This document shows, in pieces, positions 1-5,513 of a stretch of 5,513 nucleotides of DNA (positions within the stretch are counted from its first letter, which is position 1; the number at the start of each line of letters is the position of its first letter). Origin of the DNA: an uncultured Clostridia bacterium (GTDB lineage Bacteria > Bacillota > Clostridia > Lachnospirales > CAG-274); assembly GCA_946630405.1 (NCBI GenBank), contig CAMOYW010000090.1:1-5513 (forward strand), read 5' to 3'. Made by a program: the position numbers and the translations under genes. The notes beneath the pieces are model-generated. The model saw nothing but the letters and a program-made list of their open reading frames with translations, had not been told where the DNA came from and searched no databases.

Positions 1-58
1 CTGCGATAACATTATCTCAAATCTGCTTCAAGTGAATTAATCAGTGTTTCCTTAGGTT
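1..58. other. Short non-coding flank downstream of ychF; possible insertion-element terminus
   Basis: No gene is visible in these 58 bases, which follow the ychF stop codon. A 12-bp dyad with 5-bp arms and a 2-nt gap (GATAA CA TTATC) lies at 5-16, but it has no GC-rich stem or T-run and does not look like a terminator. Read on the minus strand, the bases after CTAA (55-52) begin GGAAACACTGATTAATTC. A YTAR tetranucleotide followed by a terminus starting GG is the arrangement of IS5-type elements and their MITEs, so an element may begin at position 51 and run off the left edge. Only one end is present and no transposase is seen, so this is a weak inference. Confidence 0.2.
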
Positions 59-1150
59 TTAGACATTAAATCTAAAAAGTATCACATCGCCGTCTTTTAC
101 GACATATTCCTTACCCTCACTGCGGTACACGCCCGCTTCCTTGGCTGCCGCCACAGAACCGAGTCTAATAAGATCGTCGTAGGTAACAACCTCCGCACGT
201 ATAAAGCCACGCTCAAAATCGGAATGTATCTTTCCCGCCGCCTGCGGTGCTTTTGTGCCGTTTGTTATGGTCCATGCTCTTACTTCCTGTTCGCCTGCCG
301 TAAGGTAGCTTATAAGGCCGAGTAAAGCATAGCTTGCCTTTATCAGCTTATCAAGTCCGCCCGACTCACATCCGAGGTCTGCAAGGTATTCCTTTTTCTC
401 TTCGGGGGTAAGCTCCGCAAGTTCTTCTTCAATTGCGGCACACACCACAAACACACCCGAGCCGTCTCTTTTGGCAAGCTCTCTGACAGCCTTCACATGC
501 TCGTTGCTCTCTCCGTCATCGGCAAGATCGTCTTCTGCCACATTTGCGCAGTAAAGTACGGGTTTTGCACTTAAGAGAGTGAAACTGTCAAGTATTGCCT
601 TTGCCTCCTCGTCAAGTTCCAACGTTCTTGCGTTTTTACCCTCTTCAAGGCAAGCCTTTACCTGCTTAAGCACTTCAAGCTCCTTTGCAAGGCTCTTATC
701 GTTCATCGCCTGCTTTTGCGTCTTACCGATGCGCTTATCCACCTGCTCCAGATCTGCAAGTATAAGCTCCAGCTCTATGGTCTCAATGTCCGAAACGGGA
801 TCTACGGGATCATCTCTTACGATGTTTGTATCTTCAAAGCAACGCACCACATGGACGATGGCATCCACCTCTCTTATATGCGAGAGAAATTTGTTGCCGA
901 GCCCTTCGCCCTTGGATGCACCCTTAACAAGACCCGCAATGTCCACAAATTCTATTACAGCAGGGGTCTTTTTCTTCGCCGTGTACATTTCTTCAAGCAC
1001 ATCGAGCCTCTTATCGGGCACAGCCACAACTCCCACATTGGGATCTATGGTGCAGAAAGGATAATTTGCCGCTTCCGCACCGCCACCGGCAAGGGAATTG
1101 AACAAAGTACTTTTACCCACATTCGGCAAACCGACGATTCCTAATTTCAT
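59..1150 (-). CDS. ychF: Redox-regulated ATPase YchF (OLA1 family, Obg-related P-loop NTPase)
   Basis: YchF is a cytoplasmic, ribosome-associated P-loop NTPase of the Obg/TRAFAC group that prefers ATP over GTP. It has been linked to translation and oxidative stress responses, though its exact role is unsettled. The 363-residue product has the same length as well-known members. It shows the P-loop GLPNVGKST at residues 7-15, the conserved PFCTIDPN stretch at 31-38, the G3 motif DIAGLVKGAS at 70-79, and NVAE at 203-206. NVAE replaces the usual NKxD of GTPases and is the family hallmark that explains ATP preference. A helical coiled insertion lies at about 125-185, and a TGS domain covers about 278-361 (AWTITNGTKAPQAAGKIHSD). 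The start is ATG behind an AAAGGAG site. It is the last gene of the run, 21 bp after ribF. All motifs are intact. Confidence 0.97.
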   Translation of the reverse strand: MKLGIVGLPNVGKSTLFNSLAGGGAEAANYPFCTIDPNVGVVAVPDKRLDVLEEMYTAKKKTPAVIEFVDIAGLVKGASKGEGLGNKFLSHIREVDAIVHVVRCFEDTNIVRDDPVDPVSDIETIELELILADLEQVDKRIGKTQKQAMNDKSLAKELEVLKQVKACLEEGKNARTLELDEEAKAILDSFTLLSAKPVLYCANVAEDDLADDGESNEHVKAVRELAKRDGSGVFVVCAAIEEELAELTPEEKKEYLADLGCESGGLDKLIKASYALLGLISYLTAGEQEVRAWTITNGTKAPQAAGKIHSDFERGFIRAEVVTYDDLIRLGSVAAAKEAGVYRSEGKEYVVKDGDVILFRFNV

Positions 1151-1161
1151 ATCTGTTTTAT

Positions 1162-1168
1162 CTCCTTT
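1162..1168 (-). promoter_or_regulatory. Shine-Dalgarno site for ychF
   Basis: The minus strand reads AAAGGAG, followed 11 nt later by the ychF ATG at 1150-1148. It sits inside the 21-bp gap after the ribF stop. The ychF gene can therefore be translated independently instead of by coupling to ribF, unlike the genes upstream. The spacing is slightly long. Confidence 0.7.
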
Positions 1169-1171
1169 GAT

Positions 1172-2116
1172 TTATAGCGACAGGCTCAGTACATCAAGTG
1201 TCCTGATGTATTCTCTTGCCTGCTTTTTATCCATTTCAAGCTGACACGCAAGTTCCTGCATGCCGTTGAACTTTACCTCGCCTCTTATCCTTTTGTAGAG
1301 GCATACCACAACGTTTTCGCCGTATATCTCACCTTTTTCAAAATTAAAGATATGAGTCTCTATCTTTTTTTGCATACCGTTAAAGGTGGGATTAAAGCCT
1401 ATATTGCTCATGGAATAATATTCTTTACCGTTATATATTACGGTGGAAAGGTAAGCACCGTTCGGCGGCAAAAGCTTGTTATCGGGCGGCAGGAGATTTA
1501 TGGTGGGGAAATTCATTTGCCTGCCTCTTTTATCTCCGTGAACCACCTCACCCATCACAAAATAGGGCTTATTCAACAGGCGCGCCACTTCTTCCATATT
1601 GCCCTCACCTATAAGGCTTCTGATACGAGTGGAGCTTACCCTCTCGCCGTCTACCTCTATGGGCTTTATACCGAGCACTCTTATGCCTCTTTCGTGACCG
1701 AGAGCTTTTAATGTTTCTATATTTCCGGCTCTGTTTTTGCCGAAATTATAGTTTTCTCCCACCACAAGCATTTCGCAATTGGTCTTTTCAAGCAATATGT
1801 CCATAAATTCCTGGGGTGACAAGGAGGCGAACTCTCTGTCAAAGGGGTACTGTATCAGCACATCCACGCCCGTTTTTTCGGCGGCAAGCACCTTTTCTTC
1901 GGGGCTTAACATGGTATGGCTGCCCTTATTTTTACCGAAAAACACCACGGGGTGCGGATAAAACGAGAACATCACACTTGTAACGCCCTTATTTCTTGCA
2001 TACTCCGTCACCGTGTTTATCAGCACCTGATGACCCAAATGAATGCCGTCAAAATTCCCAAGGGTGACGGCAGTCCTCTTTTCTATATTAAAATATGAAT
2101 TATTATATACCAGCAT
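1172..2116 (-). CDS. ribF: Bifunctional riboflavin kinase / FMN adenylyltransferase (FAD synthetase) RibF
   Basis: RibF phosphorylates riboflavin to FMN and then adenylylates FMN to FAD in the cytoplasm. Counting residues from the upstream GTG, the N-terminal nucleotidyltransferase domain has the signature GNFDGIHLGH (21-30), YPHP (54-57), GENYNFG (121-127, the GxDFxFG position) and VSSTRIR (161-167). The C-terminal flavokinase domain has HGDKRGRQMNFPTIN (194-208) with the PTxN substrate motif, GFNPTF (241-246) and the likely catalytic Glu254 in ETHIFNF. The total length of about 315 residues is normal for the full bifunctional enzyme. Two start codons stand side by side, GTG at 2119 and ATG at 2116. 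I chose ATG because it is the stronger codon and lies 8 nt after a weak AGG. It begins 4 bp after the truB stop, the classic truB-ribF pair. No FMN riboswitch could fit in that gap, so expression should follow the operon. Confidence 0.96.
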   Translation of the reverse strand: MLVYNNSYFNIEKRTAVTLGNFDGIHLGHQVLINTVTEYARNKGVTSVMFSFYPHPVVFFGKNKGSHTMLSPEEKVLAAEKTGVDVLIQYPFDREFASLSPQEFMDILLEKTNCEMLVVGENYNFGKNRAGNIETLKALGHERGIRVLGIKPIEVDGERVSSTRIRSLIGEGNMEEVARLLNKPYFVMGEVVHGDKRGRQMNFPTINLLPPDNKLLPPNGAYLSTVIYNGKEYYSMSNIGFNPTFNGMQKKIETHIFNFEKGEIYGENVVVCLYKRIRGEVKFNGMQELACQLEMDKKQAREYIRTLDVLSLSL

Positions 2117-2120
2117 CACA

Positions 2121-3017
2121 TCAACCTACAAGCATGACCTCGGGAACATAAGCCCCCTCTTTTAGCGTATAAAGCCCGTACAAAGTGCCGTCGGCGGAAT
2201 AAAGAAGCGCCCTTTCACCCTCTCCCAAAACAAAAGAAGGGGATATTTTATTGCCGTTTTTAAGGTATTTATCGGCATCGGGTCTGCAATTCAATTTAGG
2301 GAGTTCGGGAAAAAGATCTCCCACTTGGATAATTGCCTCTTCCTCTTTTCCCTCGGCACAAAGGCTTTTAAACTCATCTAAGGTAATACTTGAACTCACA
2401 TCGAACATACCGCTCCTTATTCTTTCAAGGTGTGCCATACAGGCACCGCAACCCAAACTTTCACCTATATCCGCACAAAGCGTCCTGATGTATGTACCCT
2501 TTGAACATTCCGCGGTAAATTCAAAATGCTCGTTATCCCTTCTTTTAATATCCGTTATATCTATTATACGTATATTTCGGGCTTTTCTTTCTACCTCTAT
2601 GCCCTGCCTCGCAAGTTCATAGAGCTTCTTTCCGCCCACCTTTACGGCGGAATACATGGGCGGCTTTTGCATATATTCACCCACAAAGGAAATTGCCGCC
2701 TTTATAAACTCCTCTTGTGTCACGGTAACAAGGTGCTGTGCAAGCACGGTACCCGACGTGTCCTGAGTGTCCGTGACCGTCCCGAGCCGAATAACGGCAC
2801 GGTAGCATTTATCCTTGCCGCCTATCATATCGGCAAGTTTGGTAGCTCTGCCTATACACACAGGCAGCACACCCACGGCATCGGGATCGAGAGTACCCGT
2901 ATGCCCTACTTTGATTTTTCCGTATTTTTTACGCAAGGCACCCCTTACCACATTCACAGCATCATGAGAGGTAAAGCCCGCCTCTTTATATATATTTACT
3001 ACTCCCGATAAACTCAC
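2121..3017 (-). CDS. truB: tRNA pseudouridine(55) synthase TruB
   Basis: TruB isomerises uridine 55 to pseudouridine in the T-arm of most tRNAs and also acts as a tRNA folding chaperone. The 298-residue protein is of family length. Visible motifs are KEAGFTSHD (11-19), GHTGTLDPDAVGVLPV (38-53) with the catalytic Asp at residue 44, the conserved KCYRA (70-74, Tyr72), PPMYSAVKVGGKKLYELAR (119-137) and KGTYIRTL (173-180). The catalytic domain ends near 235, and a short PUA-like C-terminal domain follows at about 240-298. The start is GTG, directly after the stop codon of the upstream gene with no gap; an AAAAGGAAG site inside the upstream gene's last codons supports it, and no ATG lies nearby. 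The ribF gene follows 4 bp downstream. Confidence 0.97.
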   Translation of the reverse strand: MSLSGVVNIYKEAGFTSHDAVNVVRGALRKKYGKIKVGHTGTLDPDAVGVLPVCIGRATKLADMIGGKDKCYRAVIRLGTVTDTQDTSGTVLAQHLVTVTQEEFIKAAISFVGEYMQKPPMYSAVKVGGKKLYELARQGIEVERKARNIRIIDITDIKRRDNEHFEFTAECSKGTYIRTLCADIGESLGCGACMAHLERIRSGMFDVSSSITLDEFKSLCAEGKEEEAIIQVGDLFPELPKLNCRPDADKYLKNGNKISPSFVLGEGERALLYSADGTLYGLYTLKEGAYVPEVMLVG

Positions 3018-3593
3018 TTATACTTCCTTTTCCGCTTCAGACGGTAGTGCCTTTCTCATTATCATCCTCGATGCGAGGTCCTGGCGCATAGCCTTAACTA
3101 TCTCCTCGCAAGGCTCGAATTTATAGCGTTTTTTCTTGCCTTTAAAGCTTGCCACAAACACATAGGTATTGTCCTTGTTTTTGCCGCTCGTGCAATCCAC
3201 TTCGGGAAGAGAAAGATACATTGCAAGGTGCTGTTTGTCATCATGCGGACAAACAGTGTCAAATTCCTCCACCATTCCCGAAAATATCTGCTTGCGCTTT
3301 GCTTTGTTTTTTATAATATCTATATCAAGTATCCCGTCGGTATAGCAATATTCATACTCTACATTTAGATTCTTAATCCTTCTGTAAGCAAGAAATATCG
3401 CAATACCTATCAGCATAAGCGTAAGGGCGAAAAAGGCCCCCGAAAGATTTTCATGTTGCCTTGCGGCGGTAGAACATATTTCCCATATAAAAAGAGAAAA
3501 AGCTATCACATAGCCTATGGTGTAGTGCTTTTTCGTTCTGTCACTTTCGGTATATGCCTTGGCAACGAGCTGCTCTTTAAACACATCTTTCAT
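3018..3593 (-). CDS. Uncharacterised two-helix membrane protein, DUF6106-like
   Basis: The function is unknown. The 191-residue protein begins with a short charged segment (1-23) and then has two hydrophobic stretches, about 24-40 (HYTIGYVIAFSLFIWEI) and 53-69 (AFFALTLMLIGIAIFLA). These probably form a membrane hairpin with both termini in the cytoplasm. The soluble part (about 72-191) is rich in beta-type residues and contains EYEYCYTDGILDIDII (79-94) followed by a basic KNKAKRKQ. From memory this matches the DUF6106 family of Clostridia, where a short sequence-defined element of this kind is conserved. Five cysteines (40, 83, 115, 134, 162) are scattered without a metal-binding pattern. The ATG overlaps the ytfJ stop by one base (TAATG), so translation is probably coupled. 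Its last codons carry the Shine-Dalgarno site of truB. The gene is certain; the family name is moderately so. Confidence 0.85.
   Translation of the reverse strand: MKDVFKEQLVAKAYTESDRTKKHYTIGYVIAFSLFIWEICSTAARQHENLSGAFFALTLMLIGIAIFLAYRRIKNLNVEYEYCYTDGILDIDIIKNKAKRKQIFSGMVEEFDTVCPHDDKQHLAMYLSLPEVDCTSGKNKDNTYVFVASFKGKKKRYKFEPCEEIVKAMRQDLASRMIMRKALPSEAEKEV
3023..3031 (-). promoter_or_regulatory. Shine-Dalgarno site for truB within the end of the upstream gene
   Basis: The minus strand reads AAAAGGAAG, then TATAA, then the GTG start of truB. The site lies in the codons for the final Glu-Lys-Glu-Val of the membrane protein, and the intervening TAA is that gene's stop. The 5-nt spacing supports the GTG at 3017 as the true start. 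Confidence 0.7.
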
Positions 3594-3973
3594 TACTCTT
3601 CGACCTCGTCCTCATTGCCTTTTGAAAACATATCCTTAGATTTGTTCATAAAACCGGGGATCATATCTATAAGCTTATTGAGGCTGCTCTTGTCGGTAGT
3701 GCTTATCATCTGCACCGACCCTTTGTTGATAACGAGCATAGCGGTCGGTGTGACCTTTGCACCCACTCCCGCAAGAGAATTATCCTTACGAGATTTTACA
3801 CTCTTGGTTGCTGCCGAATTGTCCGAGCTTGTACCCATACCGAAGGAAACATCCACAAGGGGCACTATCGTAAGCCCGCCTATCTCCATGGGTTCTCCCA
3901 CAACGGTATTGCTCGAAACAAACTCTTCAAGCTTGTTAAACAATGTCTCCACATTATTGCTGAAATCACTCAT
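3593..3973 (-). CDS. ytfJ: GerW family sporulation protein (YtfJ)
   Basis: In Bacillus subtilis, YtfJ (GerW) is a spore protein needed for proper activity of the germination lytic enzyme SleB. Homologues occur widely in Clostridia, including species not known to sporulate. This 126-residue copy shows the family core: GEPMEIGGLTIVPLVDVSFGMG between residues 26 and 47 and GVGAKVTPTAMLVI at 69-82. A hydrophilic, poorly conserved linker (about 48-68, Ser/Lys-rich) separates the two. The C-terminus is short, helical and ends acidic (NEDEVEE). It is somewhat shorter than the Bacillus protein but keeps both conserved blocks. The ATG has a GGGAG site about 9 nt upstream, inside DUF2953, and the two genes overlap by 8 bp. 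The downstream membrane protein overlaps its stop by 1 bp. The DUF2953-YtfJ order is the same as ytfI-ytfJ in Bacillus, which strengthens the call. Confidence 0.93.
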   Translation of the reverse strand: MSDFSNNVETLFNKLEEFVSSNTVVGEPMEIGGLTIVPLVDVSFGMGTSSDNSAATKSVKSRKDNSLAGVGAKVTPTAMLVINKGSVQMISTTDKSSLNKLIDMIPGFMNKSKDMFSKGNEDEVEE

Positions 3974-4973
3974 CGGGTAATTCTCCCTTCCATATATATT
4001 TGATCATCCCCCATACGGGCTTATAAAATACAAATTTTAATATTTCCGTCAGCACACATGCAAGAAAGCATCTGCCTTTCAGTTCAACCATGCCTTCAGC
4101 CTTGTTGCCGCTGAAATCGGAACCTATCCTGACTTCACCGGGAATACAAGGTCTTACGGCATACACCGCTCCGAGCAGCATACCCGTTGTACACGGGTCA
4201 TCCACTCCCACAACGCCTTCAACTTTAAACTTCTTGATACCCAAAGAGAAAAAAAGTCTTTTTATAAAATCAATACTTGCATCAAAAAGCGTGGAAATGC
4301 CGAAATGATAATCTATTAAATATATTTTGTCATATATCCCCTTTATCTTTGTTATAACGCCTTTTACCGCATCTATAATGTGCGTCACACGATTTTTGAC
4401 AGCGGATATAACGGATAAGATCCTCACTCTTTTCTTGCTTTTTACGGGTTTTTCTTCGTCTTTTATTATATCGACAAAGTCTTCAAATTCCTCTTCCTCT
4501 TCTTCGGGAAGGGCAACTTCATATTTGCCTTTGAGTTCTTCCGTTTCTCCGTCCTCAACGGGAAAATATTCGTCTTCGGGTTCTACCTCGGGCAAATCTT
4601 CATCGGCTTCTTCCGAAAGAGCTCCCGATAAAGGCTCTTGCGTTTTCTGTTTTTCTTGCTTTGCCTGTATTTCCTGTATTTCTTTTTTTGTTTCCGTTTT
4701 TGGTACAGCCTTTTCCGCTTTCGGGTAAAGTTTAAAAAATGCGACCCACACGGCAAGACCCTCTTCAAGTGTGTATCTTACCCTCACAAGGCGCAAAAGC
4801 CAACTTGCCCTCGCCTCAAGGCTCATAGCGCTTGGATCCCTGTTACCGTTTACACTGTACCTTATAGGCACAAAAAGTATAAGTGCAAGTATAAAAAGCA
4901 CAAGTAAAAAAACGGCAAGCACAGCAAGCAAAAGATATTTAATAACGGTAAGTATTATCCACAGCACACTCAA
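3966..4973 (-). CDS. DUF2953 domain membrane protein (YtfI-like)
   Basis: The biochemical function is unknown; the family is typically encoded just before ytfJ in Firmicutes and is probably a membrane protein of sporulating or related cells. Residues are counted from the longest frame (TTG at 4994, 342 residues). A strongly hydrophobic N-terminal segment (about 11-43) is one long or two short membrane helices. Residues 100-120 are Lys/Gln/Glu-rich, and 128-181 form a very acidic low-complexity linker with six consecutive Glu at 164-169. The conserved domain is C-terminal: DYHFGISTLFDAS (228-240), then GVDDPCTTGMLLGAVYAV (263-280), matching the family's GxxDPxxTGxxxG pattern, and a terminal helix ending in KYIWKGELPDE. 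No ATG exists near the start. I chose TTG at 4973 (residue 8), giving 335 residues, because an extended Shine-Dalgarno site precedes it at proper spacing. TTG at 4994 and GTG at 4967 are alternatives. Confidence 0.88.
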   Translation of the reverse strand: MSVLWIILTVIKYLLLAVLAVFLLVLFILALILFVPIRYSVNGNRDPSAMSLEARASWLLRLVRVRYTLEEGLAVWVAFFKLYPKAEKAVPKTETKKEIQEIQAKQEKQKTQEPLSGALSEEADEDLPEVEPEDEYFPVEDGETEELKGKYEVALPEEEEEEFEDFVDIIKDEEKPVKSKKRVRILSVISAVKNRVTHIIDAVKGVITKIKGIYDKIYLIDYHFGISTLFDASIDFIKRLFFSLGIKKFKVEGVVGVDDPCTTGMLLGAVYAVRPCIPGEVRIGSDFSGNKAEGMVELKGRCFLACVLTEILKFVFYKPVWGMIKYIWKGELPDE

Positions 4974-4975
4974 AC

Positions 4976-4986
4976 GACCACCGCCT
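4976..4986 (-). promoter_or_regulatory. Extended Shine-Dalgarno site that fixes the TTG start of the DUF2953 gene
   Basis: The minus strand reads AGGCGGTGGTC, which differs at two positions from AGGAGGTGATC, the complement of the 16S rRNA 3' end. Its core (AGGCGG) ends 7 nt before TTG at 4973, an ideal distance. The longer TTG at 4994 has only AAGG one base away, which is too close. Confidence 0.5.
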
Positions 4987-5008
4987 CGGATCAAGCCTTG
5001 TTTTTACA

Positions 5009-5039
5009 AATTATCTTATAAAAGAATTATCTTATAAAA
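5009..5039 (+). repeat. Exact 15-bp tandem direct repeat across the flavodoxin gene's stop codon
   Basis: AATTATCTTATAAAA occurs at 5009-5023 and again at 5025-5039 with one base between, a 16-bp period. On the minus strand the first copy encountered (5039-5025) contains the codons for the final Phe-Ile-Arg and the TAA stop. The second copy lies in the intergenic gap before DUF2953. It looks like a local slippage duplication of the gene end. Each copy contains GATAAT, one mismatch from a sigma-A -10 box, but no good -35 element lies at the right distance. Confidence 0.85.
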
Positions 5040-5513
5040 TTAGTATGTACCTTTGCTTCGGGCTCGGGATGAGCAACCCCGTTTTGCTTTGCTACATCTA
5101 TAGCCTTTAAAAGCCACGCCATATTCTTTCCGAGTATGCTCATGGTCTGCACACCCTCTTCATCTCTGAGAACTTCCTCGGGCTTGTTTCCGTGTACCAT
5201 ATTCCAATAATTTGACGATACCACGGGCATATTACAAATGGTAAAATATTTGTTAAGTCTGTCAAAAGCGGCACTTGCTCCGCCTCTTCTGCAGCTTACA
5301 ACACAGGTCGCAGGCTTATATGCCATATTTTTATTCTGCGAAATAAAAAGCTTGTCCATAAAATCGCAGATGATACCGCTTGCGGATGCGTAATAAACGG
5401 GTGAACCGAACACATAACCGTCCGCCTCAGCCACCTTATCTTTAAGCTCCGCAGCTCTTTTCCTCTGGTCGCCTTCGCCTATATATATTATTTCGGTATC
5501 TATACCTTGGTTT
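5027..5513 (-). CDS. Flavodoxin family protein / NADPH-dependent FMN reductase-like, 5' partial
   Basis: The protein probably binds FMN and transfers electrons from NAD(P)H to an unknown acceptor in the cytoplasm. The window holds 161 C-terminal codons; the frame stays open to the right edge, so roughly 30 N-terminal residues with the first phosphate-binding loop should lie outside. Visible in order, numbered within the fragment, are: NQGIDTEIIYIG (1-12), ADGYVFGSPVYYASASG (29-45) with the SPVYY flavin-contact region, a VVSCRRGGASAAFDRLNKYF block, MPVVSSNYWNMVHGN, and the terminal HTNFIR. All are typical of a clostridial subgroup of NAD(P)H-dependent oxidoreductases. The segment between YIG and ADG is only about 17 residues (EGDQRKRAAELKDKVAE) and has no cysteines, whereas relatives I remember carry a CxxCxxC-type cluster there. 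A GTG at 5434 is not the start, because conserved sequence continues upstream of it. Confidence 0.9.
   Translation of the reverse strand, partial: NQGIDTEIIYIGEGDQRKRAAELKDKVAEADGYVFGSPVYYASASGIICDFMDKLFISQNKNMAYKPATCVVSCRRGGASAAFDRLNKYFTICNMPVVSSNYWNMVHGNKPEEVLRDEEGVQTMSILGKNMAWLLKAIDVAKQNGVAHPEPEAKVHTNFIR

Noticed and set aside
579..1144. Plus-strand open frames of 161 and 142 codons antisense to ychF
   Set aside because: They overlap ychF, which has complete family motifs. Their Ser- or His/Ile-rich composition is what antisense reading of a real gene gives, and they resemble no known family.
2117..2120. FMN riboswitch controlling ribF
   Set aside because: The gap to truB is only 4 bp and truB coding sequence is intact upstream, so there is no room for an RFN element.
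1352..3011. Plus-strand open frames antisense to ribF and truB
   Set aside because: Both minus-strand genes are intact and recognised over their full length, so these are mirror frames with no supporting context.
3453..3980. A 175-codon plus-strand frame across ytfJ and the DUF6106-like gene
   Set aside because: It runs antisense over two coupled genes and is rich in Leu and Ser without any recognisable domain.
4990..5006. Possible terminator, AAGCCTTG followed by five T on the plus strand
   Set aside because: The stem would be only 4 bp with a 1-nt loop, which cannot form a stable hairpin, and no plus-strand gene precedes it.
4327..5037. Ser-rich and Lys-rich frames overlapping DUF2953 on both strands, including a 61-codon minus-strand one
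   Set aside because: The poly-Ser is the antisense of the poly-Glu linker, and the Lys/Arg-rich frame is the same A-rich stretch shifted by one base.
5027..5434. GTG at 5434 as the start of a short 135-residue flavodoxin-like protein
   Set aside because: The frame stays open to the window edge, and NQGIDTEIIYIG upstream matches the family's beta-strand before the expected cysteine region. The gene is cut by the window instead.
1..5513. CRISPR array, tRNA, rRNA, prophage, toxin-antitoxin or defence genes
   Set aside because: No regularly spaced repeats, no cloverleaf-like segments and no such protein families are visible; nearly all bases are occupied by the seven minus-strand genes.

Overview
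This 5.5 kb window looks like chromosomal DNA from a Gram-positive anaerobe of the class Clostridia, probably a gut Oscillospirales/Ruminococcus-like lineage. The evidence is the GerW/YtfJ-type sporulation protein next to a DUF2953 protein, a DUF6106-like membrane protein otherwise typical of Clostridia, a clostridial-type flavodoxin-family protein, purine-rich Shine-Dalgarno sites, and moderate GC content. The genus is an inference and cannot be fixed from the sequence alone.

All seven genes lie on the minus strand, so transcription runs from right to left. In that order they are: a flavodoxin-family FMN oxidoreductase cut by the right edge (5027-5513); a DUF2953 membrane protein (about 3966-4973); a GerW/YtfJ family protein (3593-3973); a small two-helix membrane protein resembling DUF6106 (3018-3593); the tRNA pseudouridine-55 synthase truB (2121-3017); the riboflavin kinase/FAD synthetase ribF (1172-2116); and the YchF/OLA1 ATPase (59-1150). 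From DUF2953 to ribF the genes overlap or abut (8 bp overlap, 1 bp overlap, 0 bp gap, 4 bp gap), and ychF follows after 21 bp with its own Shine-Dalgarno site. This is the layout of one polycistronic unit. No gene-free stretch exceeds 60 bp, and no convincing factor-independent terminator is visible.

Functionally the window joins two parts. DUF2953 plus YtfJ is the pair known from Bacillus (ytfI-ytfJ) and is linked to spore germination. truB plus ribF is the conserved pair of tRNA modification and flavin cofactor synthesis genes. A membrane protein of unknown function is translationally coupled between them. RibF makes the FMN that the partial flavodoxin-like protein would bind, but these two belong to ordinary separate roles and nothing shows a shared pathway.

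The window is mostly core genome, and I see no convincing new multi-gene system. The points worth a second look are: the flavodoxin-family protein appears to lack the cysteine cluster I expect from its relatives; an exact 15-bp tandem repeat spans that gene's stop codon; DUF2953 seems to start at TTG behind an extended Shine-Dalgarno site; and the left edge resembles the terminus of an insertion element.
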